Assembly: GCF_003573695.1 (NCBI RefSeq)
Contig: NC_039361.1
Location: 101,496,279 to 101,560,278, forward strand
DNA from: Papaver somniferum
Taxonomy: Eukaryota; Streptophyta; Magnoliopsida; Ranunculales; Papaveraceae
DNA: 64,000 nt
Direction: 5' to 3'
Made by a program: the position numbers and the translations under genes. Under the pieces are notes generated by a model. That model was not told where the DNA came from and searched no databases. It worked only from the letters and a program-made list of their open reading frames with translations. Positions 36,101 to 47,012 of the stretch are shown one piece after another (the first letter of the stretch is position 1; each line of letters opens with the position of its first letter).

Positions 36101-36342
36101 CACACATTTCTCAGCTTCCTTCTTACAGATCAACCAATCCTCTTTTGTGACCGAATTGACTCTGGAACGACCATTATTCTTGGTTTAGGCCGGGGTCTTA
36201 CAGATTGATCTCTTGAACTTAAAGCACTCCCTTCTTGCAGTGCATCTGTGTGAGGTTTAACACTTCGCTCGGTTCAAGGAGTCTCCACACGACCGTCTCC
36301 TCAATTCCGTAAAAACCAGCAAATCGTTTTCCCCCATCTACA
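33120..36342 (+). repeat. 5' LTR of element F, main part
   Basis: Continues from the 8 bp TGTAGATG at 25793-25800; full length 3231 bp without the CACTA insert. Contains six diverged sub-repeats of about 150-225 bp with a GC-rich GCCGGCCGG...CCGGTCCCACAC block (ends near 33875, 34083, 34236, 34439, 34636, 34860) separated by AT-rich TTATTATTT...CATGAAA blocks. Ends CCCCCATCTACA at 36342. ORFs at 33690-34136 and on the minus strand follow these repeats and are not genes. Confidence 0.85.
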
Positions 36343-36345
36343 AAT

Positions 36346-36363
36346 TGGCGACCACAGTGGGAG
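36346..36363 (+). other. Primer-binding site of element F
   Basis: TGGCGACCACAGTGGGAG, three bases after the LTR end; a gypsy-type site, tRNA not assigned. Confidence 0.6.
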
Positions 36364-36400
36364 ATTAATCTCTCGGTTGCAAATTTCAAGCTTTCACAAG

Positions 36401-36604
36401 ATGGTTGGTCTTAGGACTAATTCAAATGATCCAAACCCGATCCAGAATCTTTCAAATGGCAATGTTCCTCTTTCTAATGTTACATCTGACGGCACGGAAG
36501 GCGGAGGAACCCCGACTCTGACAGAGTTAGCTCAAATCCTGGAGATCCACACCAGGAACATGGATCTGATGAAGAATACGATGAACCACATACTCTCATC
36601 AAAC
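36401..36604 (+). pseudogene. Element F gag remnant (N-terminus only)
   Basis: ATG at 36401 opens about 67 codons (MVGLRTNSNDPN...) ending at a stop at 36605. The sequence is Asn/Pro/Thr-rich, as at the N-terminus of gypsy gag. A normal gag of several hundred residues should follow; only about 100 bp separates it from the next protease-bearing frame, so most of gag, including the zinc knuckle, is deleted. Confidence 0.55.
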
Positions 36605-36708
36605 TGACATCTGAGTTAGGCGGCATCTCTGCTTCAGAAGTCCCAATATTGGGGACTGATTCGTCACCCAACCCTTAAACCAATAGTTTCACTACTTATG
36701 AGAAGTCG

Positions 36709-37548
36709 GTGGATCATGAAGTTGCACAATTGATCGAAAACTTATGTGAACTTTTACACTTTTCCAGGGAGCAGCGTACAGACACGTTTTACACACTCAT
36801 ACAAATATCATCTGACGTGCAAATAACTTCACCAACCCCAACAGTCGAAGAAGTATCCCTGGAGTCTGAACATTCAATCGACAACATCACTTTTGGAGAA
36901 GAAGATCACATGGCAGATGAAGGAAATAATCGATCTTTGTACGTGACTGGTTTTATCAAGGGCTCTGAATTTAGGAGGGCTCTCGTTGATACAGGCGCTT
37001 CCACAAACATCGTCACTATGAAAACTCTTAAAATGGCCAGATTCCCACAAGGTAAAATTGTTCGTCATCCCATTCTGATGACAGGATTTGAAGGAAGCCA
37101 AAGCCACACATATGGATATGCGTATATAGATTTGAGGGTAGGTCCTATTCAATCAAAAGTGAAGTTTCATGTGATCGAGCAAGAACCTGACTATCACAAG
37201 ATACTCAGGCGACCGTGGATCCATGACAACAAGGTGGTCGCATCAACCTACCATCAATGTATGAAGGATTTACTCAACAACAAGATCGTTCGCATAGCCG
37301 ATTCATCATCTCCTTACGCTCTGGCCTATGATGCTGAATTTATTGAATCCCAGAGGAGCATTCCTGAACCTCCTAAGAAAATCTACGACACCCCACTTCC
37401 AAGTTGGAAGACTATTGAAGCAACTGCTGATGCGTCATCACTATCTTCAGAAGCAGAACCAGTCAAATCACCTGCTACACCGGTCAAACGCTGTAAGGAC
37501 CAGGTCACGACTCCAGGATCCAATTTTATGACCATCCATGATGCATAA
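36709..37548 (+). pseudogene. Element F protease region (Ty3/gypsy aspartic protease)
   Basis: 279 residues in one open frame. The retroviral-type protease active site ALVDTGAS lies at residues 91-98 and is followed by TNIVTMKTL. ILRRPWIH at 165-172 matches the LLGRPWIH motif C-terminal to the protease in gypsy Tat-type polyproteins, with Gly replaced by Arg. The last 60 residues are a low-complexity Pro/Ser/Glu linker. In the intact family this cleaves the Gag-Pol polyprotein. Several frame breaks separate it from the reverse transcriptase at 37740. This reading is by motif and is strong for protease. Confidence 0.8.
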
Positions 37549-37739
37549 GGGAGGGTGATTTATCGGCGGCGCAAATATTAGCAATTAATAGGGGAGATTG
37601 ATCAAGAGTCTCCCCGCACTAATGAATCATGTAAAATCGAGCAATCACCTGATGATGAGGTTCAAGATGCCTCGCAACAGTTGCAAGATGGCACGAATTC
37701 TACTACTGATGATCTACGGTTAACATCGGTACAGAAGAA

Positions 37740-38833
37740 GACCCGAAACCAATCTTAATCAGTTTTGCACTATCACTGGAGGAACGAAAAGGCCTGGCAA
37801 ATTTGCTGAAAGAGTATCGGGATATCTTTGCTTGGACATACGAATAAATGCCTGGTCTGGACGACAAACTGGTCACTCACCGTCTGCATATCATTCCTGG
37901 ATCCAAGGTTGTCAAACAACCACCTAGACAGTTCAGGCATGAGGTCGAGGAACAAATAAAAGTCGAAATTCAGAAATTGCTAGTAGCAGGATTTATCAAG
38001 CCTATTCAAAATCCAACATGGATGGCTAACGTTGTCCCAGTTAAGAAGAAGAATGGTCAAATAAGATGCTGTGTAGATTTCAGGAACCTGAATAAATGTT
38101 GTCCAAAGGATGATTTTCCTTTAACCAACATTTATATGCTTGTCGATGCAGCCAGCGGCCACGGTATGTTCTCATTCATGGATGGTTACAGTGGATACAA
38201 CCAGATCAAGATGTTTGAACATGATGCTGCCAAGACGCATTTCGCACTCCCATTGGGAATTTTCACTACACTGTGATGCCTTTTGGATTGAAGAACGCAG
38301 GTGCTACCTACCAACGAGCCATGACAACAATATTTCATGATATGATGCATAAGCAAGTAGAAGACTATGTCGACGACGTTGTAGTGAAATCGAAAGCTCG
38401 AGCATCGCATCTAGAAGTTCTGAGGCAAGTTTTCGAAAGATGCAGAGAATACAAGTTGAAGATGAATCCTCTGAAATGTGCTTTCGGAGTTTCTTCTGGG
38501 AAGTTTCTAGGATTCCAGGTCACTGCCGAAGGGATCAAAGTTGATCCAGACAAAGCAAAATCCATTACTACCATGCCTCCTCCACGCACTGTGAAGGAAC
38601 TACAGAGTTTCATGGGCAAGGTAAATTACATTAGACGCTTCATATCGGGATTGGCTCAACTTATTGCTTCGTTCACTCCTCTGCTGAAGAATGGAAAAAG
38701 TTTCACCTGGACATCTATTCAGCAAGAGGCATTCTAGAAGATACAACAGATACTTTTATCACCCGCAATCATGAGATGTCCAGTACAAGGACGACCATTG
38801 ATATTATACACGGCTTCCAGTGATGTTACTATC
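37740..38833 (+). pseudogene. Element F reverse transcriptase (broken), start of RNase H
   Basis: Motifs in order: FAWTYE, a stop where the family has Glu (37845-37847), MPGLD; VPVKKKNGQIR and CVDFRNLNK; FSFMDGYSGYNQI; a frameshift near 38250; MPFGLKNAGATYQR; the catalytic YVDD (about 38366-38377); FLGF; QSFMGKVNYIRRF; QQEAF followed by a TAG in place of Lys (38735). The reading ends in a PLILYTASSDVT-like RNase H start, where sequence passes abruptly into the 3' LTR (38833). It would copy element RNA into DNA if intact; here it is dead, with at least two stops, one frameshift and a 3' deletion. Confidence 0.9.
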
Positions 38834-40810
38834 GGGCTCCCCAGCCGGCCGGTCATGCCGTGACCAGTCCCACACCCTATTTTATATTTTATCATGTTTT
38901 ATCATCTTTCTCTGATCTCATGAAAATCCTTTCATTTGAGCAAATCTCCTTCGTTTCAAGGAAATCCCCTAATACCATGGTATTTCCTAATGCCAAAGAA
39001 ATAATAAAAATTAGGAAAGGTGTCAAGGGACCCAGCTCACCAGCCGGTCGGCCATGCCCTAGCCGTGGCCGGTCCCACACCTCATGGTTCCTTATTATTT
39101 TATTATTTCCCTCATCCCATGAAAACTCCATGATTTCATGATTTTTCCCTAAACCCACGAAAAATATTATAAAACTAGGGAAACCGTGGGGCCGGACCCT
39201 AGCCGGCCGGTCATGCCCTAGCCGGTCCCACATGCCCCTTATTTTATTATTATTATTTGTTTTGTTTTCCTCATTCCATGAAAACTCTCTGATTTCAACA
39301 AAATACCTTGGTTTCAACAAAAACTCTTTGATTTTATGAACATTCCTTAAAATCATGAAAAAATATTATAAAAGTGGGAGGAGTGTCTTGGGACTGTGCC
39401 TGTTGGCCGGCCGACCACGCCCAGGCCATTGCCGGTCCCATACTTTGTGACTCTCTATTTTATTTTTTATTTTTACTTCCCTAATCTCATGGAAGTTCCC
39501 TAATTTCATAAAACTCTTCAGTTTCATGGAATTTCCCTCAATTCAAAGAAAATACATAAAATTATATAAAACCTGGAAGAGAGTTGTGGGACCGAGCTTT
39601 CTAGCCGACCGGCCGTGCCCTAGTCGTGGAAGGTCCCACACCTTGTAATACCATGATTTATTTATTATTTTTCATCATCTCATGAATTTTTTGCTAGTTT
39701 CAGCAAAATCCTGAATCCTTCATATTTTCTCAAAATGTTGCTCAAACGCGTACCGGAAAATATCGAAACTCTCAGGACTGAGACACGGACAGTATGGTGA
39801 TACGAGCACATCCCCTTGACCGACCAAGGATGGCCTTGAGGCTTGCAAATAGCCGTTACCACACGTTTTAATGATTTTGACCTAATTAGCTCAATTGCTC
39901 ATATTAAGCTCAAACTCTTTTCGAACAATTATGAGTTTTCTCAGATGACCATCAGCTGGTCCCATGACCACCAAGGGCCGGTCTCATGCCCTCTTGGTCG
40001 GTCCCTCATCTCTCCATAACTAGGTTTTATTACCTGACGCTCACACGAGCATTATTTTAATAAATGATTAAACCAGCATTTAATCATTCTTTCACCAACT
40101 GGTCCTCAAGAGACTTTGGTATTTTGCTCATTCGAGCATCTGGGTGTTACATGGTGGACTCATCATCCCATTTAGCCGGTCCCTGATTCGCTCTGTGGTT
40201 GATTTTTCAATAAATCATCAATTCATTAAAATTAGGGATTTGAATCCAGAGTTCTGCATGAGCAAATTCAAATACTGATAATTTTATGTGGATCCGATGA
40301 TTAACACTTTTATTTATTATACTCGTCCCAGCAGTCAGTATCTTAAATTAATATTTTATTTGGTTCTTCTACCAGCGATTCATCAAACGGGCAATATTTA
40401 CTCAGACTAGCAATATTTGTTCAGACTAAGTAATATTGGTTCAAACTATAAATATTCGTTAATTCAGCAACACAGTTTGTTCGTCTTAGGTTATCAACCT
40501 AATGATACCTCGTCTCAACAGACGTGTTTAATTCATGTGTCTCAGAACATTTGCAAATTATGTTCAACTCAGCAATACAAGGACTTATCGTACCATAAAG
40601 TCAGCAACTGACTCCACAATTACGAGACATCTCGTGTCACATGGGGGGATATTAACTAGGGTTTTGGTCTGGCGGTCTACGACATGTGTGTCTAAACACA
40701 CGACGAGAATGTGAGCAAGTCGTGCAATCAGTTGGAAGAAGTCAGCAAAGTAGTGGGTGGAAAATTAACCAAGTCTCCGCACGATGAGCAACTGGTTTTA
40801 ACATGATTTC
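38834..40810 (+). repeat. 3' LTR of element F, first part (5'-truncated)
   Basis: Begins at GGGCTCCCCAGCCGG, equal to position 33838 of the 5' LTR, so about the first 0.7 kb is missing. Follows 33838-35820 closely, including the GCCGG-rich sub-repeats, and stops at ATTTC, the element B target duplication. Confidence 0.9.
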
Positions 40811-43201
40811 TGTTAGAGCACTGCTCGGTCAAACTCGCATGCGTTGCTATATCAAGCATGTTTGTCAATGTTAGTGATCAAAACTGTAAGTCTTGATTCC
40901 TAATCTATTATAGCTAAGTCTCGGACTAGGATAGTAAGTGTAGTTGAGCTCAAGGACTTCATGGATATTCATCATACAAGTGGAAGAACTACTCAAGGAA
41001 CCGGTGGAACTTCTCGACAAAAAGGTATGTGAAGACTTGAACTTACCTGTCACTCAAAAGTCTATCTATTCTATCTCCTACTTCTTGAGACAAAATTCGT
41101 ATGCTATATATATATATAGACTTAAATTATATACATTTGGTATTTCGAGCCGAGTATACCTCGCCTGTCTATATCTCGAAATATGTGTTGGCAAAGCTTT
41201 CGCTTTAGCCAAGTTCATCTTTACCTAGTGACGCAAGTCATGTATGTTTCAATCATCTTGAAAATTTCTTTGATGAGAAATAGTGTAACAACTATATAAC
41301 GTCCTCTAAGAATGTTTAAATGATTGGAATGAGAGTTTGGATTAAATAACCATAGTGGACATTAGTATGTTGTGGAAACACATATGTGCATAAGTCCCAT
41401 ACTAGAAATCGGCTAGTAGCCAAGTCCGCGAACTCAGTCCGCGAACTGCCGAAGTTCTTAAACCTGAGAATTTCTGCTGAGTTATCAAAATGTTTTGCAT
41501 GAGCCCAGTCCGCGAACCAGCGAAGCTCTCGAACCCGAGAATTTATGCTGGAGTTTGAAAACTCTTTCCAATACTTCAAGTCTGTGAACCTAGTCTGCGA
41601 ACTTGTAAAGGTTATATATCTGAAGATGATTTCTGAACTTAAACTTATAAAGACTAAGGAATGCTTTTGCAAACCGTGGCTATAAAGTTCATGAACCGAT
41701 TCATGTGAATCAAATCATCTTTGCTTCAATTGTTTCTTGTGTAGTACATGAGATTTCCTTGCAATTTAAAAACTCTCTAACTAGTTCATGTGAGTCATTT
41801 GAACTAGTTATGGTGAAGAAGAAAGTGGTTGGTATGAAATGCTCAAATGGCTAACCTTTTGGTTGACTATTGTTGAACCAACTATGCACACGTTTGGGTA
41901 CAATTAAAAAACCTAAGTGTGTGTATTTCATTTGTGTATAACAAGCTAAGATTTCGATCTAACGGTTGAGATATATTAGCTTGAATCTAAATCAGGTTTT
42001 CATCTAACGGTGGATAGCGTTTTCTTTGTGAACAAGGAAAAACCCTGATTTGGAAGGATATATAAGGGGACATCTAGCAACTCTACAAACTAATCCCCAC
42101 ACCTTACGTGTGATACTAGTTTGTAAGCAAGAGTCCGTTCTCCTTTAACCATTGGTTTTCTTCTTCTAAAACCAAGTTAATAACTTAAAAGACTTCATTG
42201 GGATTGTGAAGCCAGACCGATACTACTTTTATCGTAGTTGTGTGTTCTGATCTTGCATCTTCTATCGTACGAGTACAATCATATTGATTGACTTGAGATC
42301 GTGAGAGTTCTCCGATAGGCAAGATATAAAAGTAATCACAAACATCTTCGTCTCATCGTTTGTGATTCCACGACGTCTTGTTTCGTTACCATACGATTAA
42401 GATTGTTGTGAGGTGATTGATTAATTTAGGCCGTTCTTCGGGAATATAAGACCGGATTATCAATTGGTTTCTGTTTACTTTGATTTTATATCAAAAGACG
42501 AAACAAAAACTTTAGGGTTTTTCTGTGGGAGACAGATTGATCCTTTGATAGACTTGTCTGTGTGAGACAGATTTGTTTATTGTCAAATCATGCGATTTTG
42601 GGTCGTATCAACTCTTAGTTGTGGGTTAGATACGCTAAGGGAATCAAGTGCGTAGTATCCTGCTGGGATCAGAGGCGTAGGGGTGCAACTGTACCTTGGA
42701 TCAGTGGGAGACTGATTGGGGTTCAACTACATTCCAGTCCGAAGTTAGGTTGGAGTAGGCTAGTATCTGTAGCGGCTTAATACAATGTGTATTCAATCTG
42801 GACTAGGTCCCAGGGTTTTTCTGCATTTGCGGTTTCCTCGTTAACAAAACTTCTGGTGTCTGTGTTATTTCTTTTCTGCATTATATTTGTTTATATAATA
42901 GAAATAATACAGGTTGCGCGTTATATCAATCAATTGGATAGTCTGACCTAACGGTTGTTGATTGATCCTTGGATATTGGTCTTTGGTACCGTCCAAGTTT
43001 ATCTCTCTTTGGTAAAGACTCGTAGATTTCTATTTGCTTGAGTAAAGATCAAATCGAGAGATTGGGATATAAACTCTTGGATATATCTTTTTATTAATTG
43101 AGTCTAACTTTCTAGTTGATTCTCATAAAAAGTATATTGGAGTTAGTTCATACAGATTGCTAAGCAAAATATTGGGTGGTGTTGTTAGTACCGCTTTTTC
43201 G
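40811..43201 (+). repeat. 5' LTR of element B
   Basis: Starts TGTTAGAGCACTGCTCGG; ends CCGCTTTTTCG, whereas the 3' LTR ends TTTTTCA, so the last base seems mutated. TATA box at 42059. Block of GTCCGCGAAC-type repeats at about 41420-41610. Confidence 0.9.
42059..42066 (+). promoter_or_regulatory. TATA box of the element B 5' LTR
   Basis: TATATAAG, matching 48257-48264 in the 3' LTR and 4733-4740 in element A. Confidence 0.6.
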
Positions 43202-43203
43202 AT

Positions 43204-43218
43204 TGGTATCAGAGCAGG
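43204..43218 (+). other. Primer-binding site of element B
   Basis: TGGTATCAGAGCAGG, the unmutated copia tRNA-iMet site. Confidence 0.85.
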
Positions 43219-43455
43219 CAAACACTATAAACCTAATAAGTTTGTGTTTGTTCGTTCCTTATAAATTGTCCTATGGGAAATTTCTTTGGAAAACTTGCTC
43301 TTGGCATCTGGAACGTACACCAGAATTCCTTAAATATTGTTTAAAGAATATTATGGCTAAAACCTCAGGTTTCTCATAATAATCGTACTTCATCTAAAAA
43401 GGGAGATTTAGATGTTAAGAATCAATCAGAAGGAAAAAATAAACATGAGGAAAGA

Positions 43456-43833
43456 TTGAGAAAACGCTCAATACGCTCAAGGATATGGAACCTCACTAGA
43501 TTAACTCTTGATGTCTATGAGGAATACTATCGCAGGGGAAAAATTGATAAAGATTTGTTCCAAGCGTTCGAAGGCGTTTTTAAGTTCTTAGAAAAACTTA
43601 AACCGGTTAAGTCTAAGAATCATTCCGAAAAGGGTTCTGTATGTGTTAAATCTGTTAATACCGTGCAACCCAGAAGACGGAGGTATCCTTCTACTAGCCA
43701 GAACAAACAAAGGATAGAAAGCTATAATCGCCCCGACTATCATCATTATTTTGATTATACAACAGGGACTGTTCACACGTATCAACCAGAAATGTCGTAT
43801 GAAAATTCCTCTGCACATTTTGCCTCTTGGTAA
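43456..43833 (+). CDS. Unknown basic 125-residue ORF of element B
   Basis: The open frame reaches back to about 43341. An ATG at 43353 (MAKTSGFS) would join it after one frameshift near 43375, so the true start is uncertain. The first 30 residues are Arg/Lys-rich, followed by a helix-like YEEYYRRGKIDKDLFQAF segment, a poly-Arg RRRR near residue 75, and a Tyr/His-rich end (HHYFDYTTGT). I do not recognise it. It takes the gag position and its basic patches could bind nucleic acid, but there is no zinc knuckle. Confidence 0.45.
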   Translation: MRKRSIRSRIWNLTRLTLDVYEEYYRRGKIDKDLFQAFEGVFKFLEKLKPVKSKNHSEKGSVCVKSVNTVQPRRRRYPSTSQNKQRIESYNRPDYHHYFDYTTGTVHTYQPEMSYENSSAHFASW

Positions 43834-44245
43834 CAAGGCTGGCATTTCCCCATTTTTACATATCTTTGAATGGGCAAGAAATGGTTTGAGTTGTGTACAG
43901 TTTTGGTTATTCATTGTTTGAGTATCAATTTTAGCTTCCTATTACATCTGTTACTTGGCACATGTGTGTTGTCACGGATTGCATAACTTTTAATGTGCAA
44001 TTGGCTAAGAAAACCCTATCCTTCTTATGGGTCACGGTTCACAAACGGGTCCAAGCCCATGTATGGTCTTTTTAAAGAAGAAGTTCGCGCACCCTAGTCT
44101 TCTTCTCTACCCGTCCGTGTACGTGAACCTAGGGTTTTGTGTTTCTTCCTCCATTAAAGCTTCCTTGAAGAAATTGAAAGAAAGGGTGTTCAATTCCCTC
44201 TCCAAGTAAGTAATATCCTCTTGCTCCTTTCAATTTCTTAGATCT
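43834..44245 (+). other. Element B spacer between the two ORFs
   Basis: AT-rich; contains GGTTCACAAACGGG and GTTCGCGCACCC copies like those in the LTR repeat block. The 60-codon ORF at 44027-44209 has no recognised motif. Confidence 0.4.
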
Positions 44246-45046
44246 ATGATGAATTCTAAGGGAACAAAAAGGAGTTCCAGAAGGTCAAAATCCTCTAATT
44301 TGAATCCATCTTGTGACCAAATCTCTCTTAGAATTAGGTTTGTGGATGATTCTTGTGAAAGAATGTTTGATAAGATTGCTTCAAAAGGTTTCATTCTAGA
44401 AAAGAGGTTGGATTTCTCTATTGGGCATGAAGAGGATTTGGTTTTCTTTACAAAATTCAATCTTGGAAATATCTTTGATGGCCTTAGCCAAGGATTTGAT
44501 TCTCTTACAAGGATTTTCTATACCAATATTCATGATGTTGATTACAAAAAAATGGAATTCAAATCCATGATTGGTAGAAAAAGGTTCCTTGTTGATAGAG
44601 AATTAATTTCAAGGATTACCAAAATCCCGTTGGGGAACGTACGCCTTCCTAGACCATGTGATGAATGTACATCATGTGATGGTATCTCAATTGGGCTTTG
44701 TGGTAAGAAGGTCGTTTGGAGTCAAGGAAAGTTCCCAACTAATGATCTTAGTATTGACTTGATGGCCTTTGGAAAACTTGGTATTCCTAATCTTTGTCCC
44801 TCCACAATTGAAAATTCTTGGTGGAGTCACGAATTTGCAGAATTGGTTTATTTCCTTGATTCGGGTATTTCTAGTCTTGATATTTGTGGTTTCATTATAT
44901 TTCAAATGATTTCGATGACTTCACCCGTCAAAATGTTGGGCTACCCTTGCTTGATTAGTCGAATTTTTCAAGATCGTGGGTGTGATTCTATTGGCAACAC
45001 TCTTGGGTCCCCAAACCGGTTCGTCCGTGTACCTTTAGTCGCGTAA
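44246..45046 (+). CDS. Putative plant transposon protein (Transposase_32-like) of element B
   Basis: 266 residues from an ATG (MMNSKGTKRSSRRS), with a basic Ser-rich start. The segment IFYTNIHDVDYKKMEFKSM (about residues 89-107), followed by a short IGRKRFLVDRELISRITKIP segment and LPRP, resembles the plant-specific domain annotated as putative plant transposon protein, with an F-Y-x-N patch, then G(R/K)x(F/I), then IxxxxxIP. That domain is common in large non-autonomous plant retrotransposons, and its function is unknown. A CDECTSCDGIS segment gives three cysteines. The stop at 45044 may be premature, since ORF-like sequence goes on to about 45271 (ending EEEDE). Confidence 0.5.
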   Translation: MMNSKGTKRSSRRSKSSNLNPSCDQISLRIRFVDDSCERMFDKIASKGFILEKRLDFSIGHEEDLVFFTKFNLGNIFDGLSQGFDSLTRIFYTNIHDVDYKKMEFKSMIGRKRFLVDRELISRITKIPLGNVRLPRPCDECTSCDGISIGLCGKKVVWSQGKFPTNDLSIDLMAFGKLGIPNLCPSTIENSWWSHEFAELVYFLDSGISSLDICGFIIFQMISMTSPVKMLGYPCLISRIFQDRGCDSIGNTLGSPNRFVRVPLVA

Positions 45047-45271
45047 GGGAAAATGCTTGAAAGCGACAAAGAATTGCTTCTCTTGACTTTAGTGACCCTA
45101 CTACAAAAGCTTTCTTCAAAAAATTCATAAAGGAATATGTAAGGTTGATTTAAGAGTAAAGTGCGTTCAAGAACAATTGTCCTTGGTTACAACAAAGTTT
45201 CCCGAGCTCAAGGAAGATTTGAACACAATTCAAGCATCTTGGAATATCTCTGATGAGGAAGAAGATGAGTA

Positions 45272-47000
45272 ATTCGTGTTCTTATTGGTGCCTAGTATGT
45301 CTTCTTTTTGGCTTTGTTGGAAGAATAACTAGTGCTTTGAATAGCGATGATTGTGACTACACATAGCTATTATTTTTCATCTTCTTGTACTATTTTTTAG
45401 GTTTATTTGATTTTTAAATTCTAAAAATATTTGGAGGATGATGGTTTGCAGTATTTAATCTTATGGTTTGTTATATTGCAATGTGTTATGGGATATTGGT
45501 GTTTACGTCAGTGAACTATGTTGTCCCATATTTTGTCAAAAGTAAAGTCGTTCATGATCGGTATGTATGTATTGATTTAATTATGAATATACTTTTGACA
45601 AACACAAAAGTTAAGCCTATATTATTAATTCCTTGATGCAAGATAGGTTAAAATCTTTTGTTAACAAGGATAAAGTCTCTATTATTGTTATGCAAGTAAT
45701 GATTGAAAATAGAATAGATCCTTGTGTTTTCCGCAGTATTGATCTTCATTGAATCATATCTTATGAAATACTGTGAGGCTCTGTAATATGTCTTATGTTG
45801 AGTACGATACAACTAAGTTGATTATTTTTGTGATTAGCTTGGTTGATTGTTCCGTAAGGTATGTTATGTTGACCATTTGTGAACTAAATTAATCATCTTG
45901 TTTGATTATTTAGTTATTGCTCCGTAAGTTCTCTTATGTCGAGAAAAACAAATGACAATTAAATTGATTACTCTCGTGATTAGTTTGGTTGTTTTTATCC
46001 CAATTAGATTAATTATGGGTTCTCTTGTAATTAGTCTAGTTGAGTATTCATATATTCCGTAAGATTCTTCTTGTGTCGAGTATATGAACGGCTATCCTAA
46101 TCGTTTTCTAATGGTTATGTTAGTCATATGTTCCGTAAGTTTACTTATGTTGAGCATAAACAATTAAGTTGAGCACTTTTGTGTTTAATTTGATTGTGTA
46201 TTCCGATTAAATTAATCATGGGTTTACTTGTGATTAATTTGATTGAGTTTTTGGATATAGAAAATCATTTATCATGGTTTTTGGTGTCCAATAAAATACT
46301 TCTTTTCTCTCGAAATTAAGGTCGATCTTGTTGTTCCCTTGGGAATGACATCTAATGGGGGAGAGTTCTTTTGAACTTGTGCTTAATGGTCATATCTTGA
46401 GGGGTATGCAGCTGTGGAATTTTAAAGGGGTTATCTTGTATCTTTAAACTCCTTGATGAATGATATTAGCTTCGGATATATGATTGCATCTAAATTAAGA
46501 TGATATGCGTTCTTTATTTTAGTCATGAAATGTCTCTTGTGGAAATTTCATTATGATCCCGTTCTTGTACCTTTGCCAATTTTATTGACAAAAAGGGGGA
46601 GAATTAATATGTAGTTCATACTACAAATAGATATGGTTTTCGAATCATTGTGTAAGGGGGAGCGGTTTCCATGATCGAGATGGAATATTGACTAAGGGGG
46701 AGTGATACATATCACCATAGTATTATTGTTGAAGTTGTGATACAATTGGACTTTGACACTGTGTAATAATACTATGACACTATATAACAATGATCGAGGC
46801 CAATGATTTCTCATTGTTATATCTACGGATCTTCAACAACGGTGATGCTAAACTTACAACCTTTGGGATCATTGGAGTACTTGGAAGGACGAAGATTTCA
46901 AGGAATGTTGAAGATTAGACTTATGGAATAGGAGCTATTAATGTTTCATTATCTTTTTTGTATTCCATATGTATTGATAGTTTTTGTCACTAAAATTGAC
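45272..47000 (+). other. Element B 3' interior, shared with element A
   Basis: From about 45325 to the polypurine tract it aligns with 1810-3481 of element A. No recognisable gene. Contains the five-copy TCCGTAAG...TTATGTTGAGCA array (about 45779-46160) and AAGGGGGAG tracts near 46595, 46655 and 46697. Confidence 0.7.
45779..46160 (+). repeat. TCCGTAAG...TTATGTTGAGCA motif array in element B
   Basis: Five copies in the same order and spacing as in element A (2269-2643), some with one or two changes. Confidence 0.7.
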
Positions 47001-47012
47001 AAAGGGGGAGAT
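47001..47012 (+). other. Polypurine tract of element B
   Basis: AAAGGGGGAGAT directly before the 3' LTR start TGTTAGAG. Confidence 0.85.

Noticed and set aside
36874..37152. Minus-strand ORF opposite the protease
   Set aside because: Shadow of the element F protease frame, which has clear DTGAS and RRPWIH motifs.
36401..38833. Endogenous pararetrovirus
   Set aside because: Protease and reverse transcriptase motifs, flanking LTRs and a target duplication fit a Ty3/gypsy retrotransposon; no movement or coat protein region is seen.
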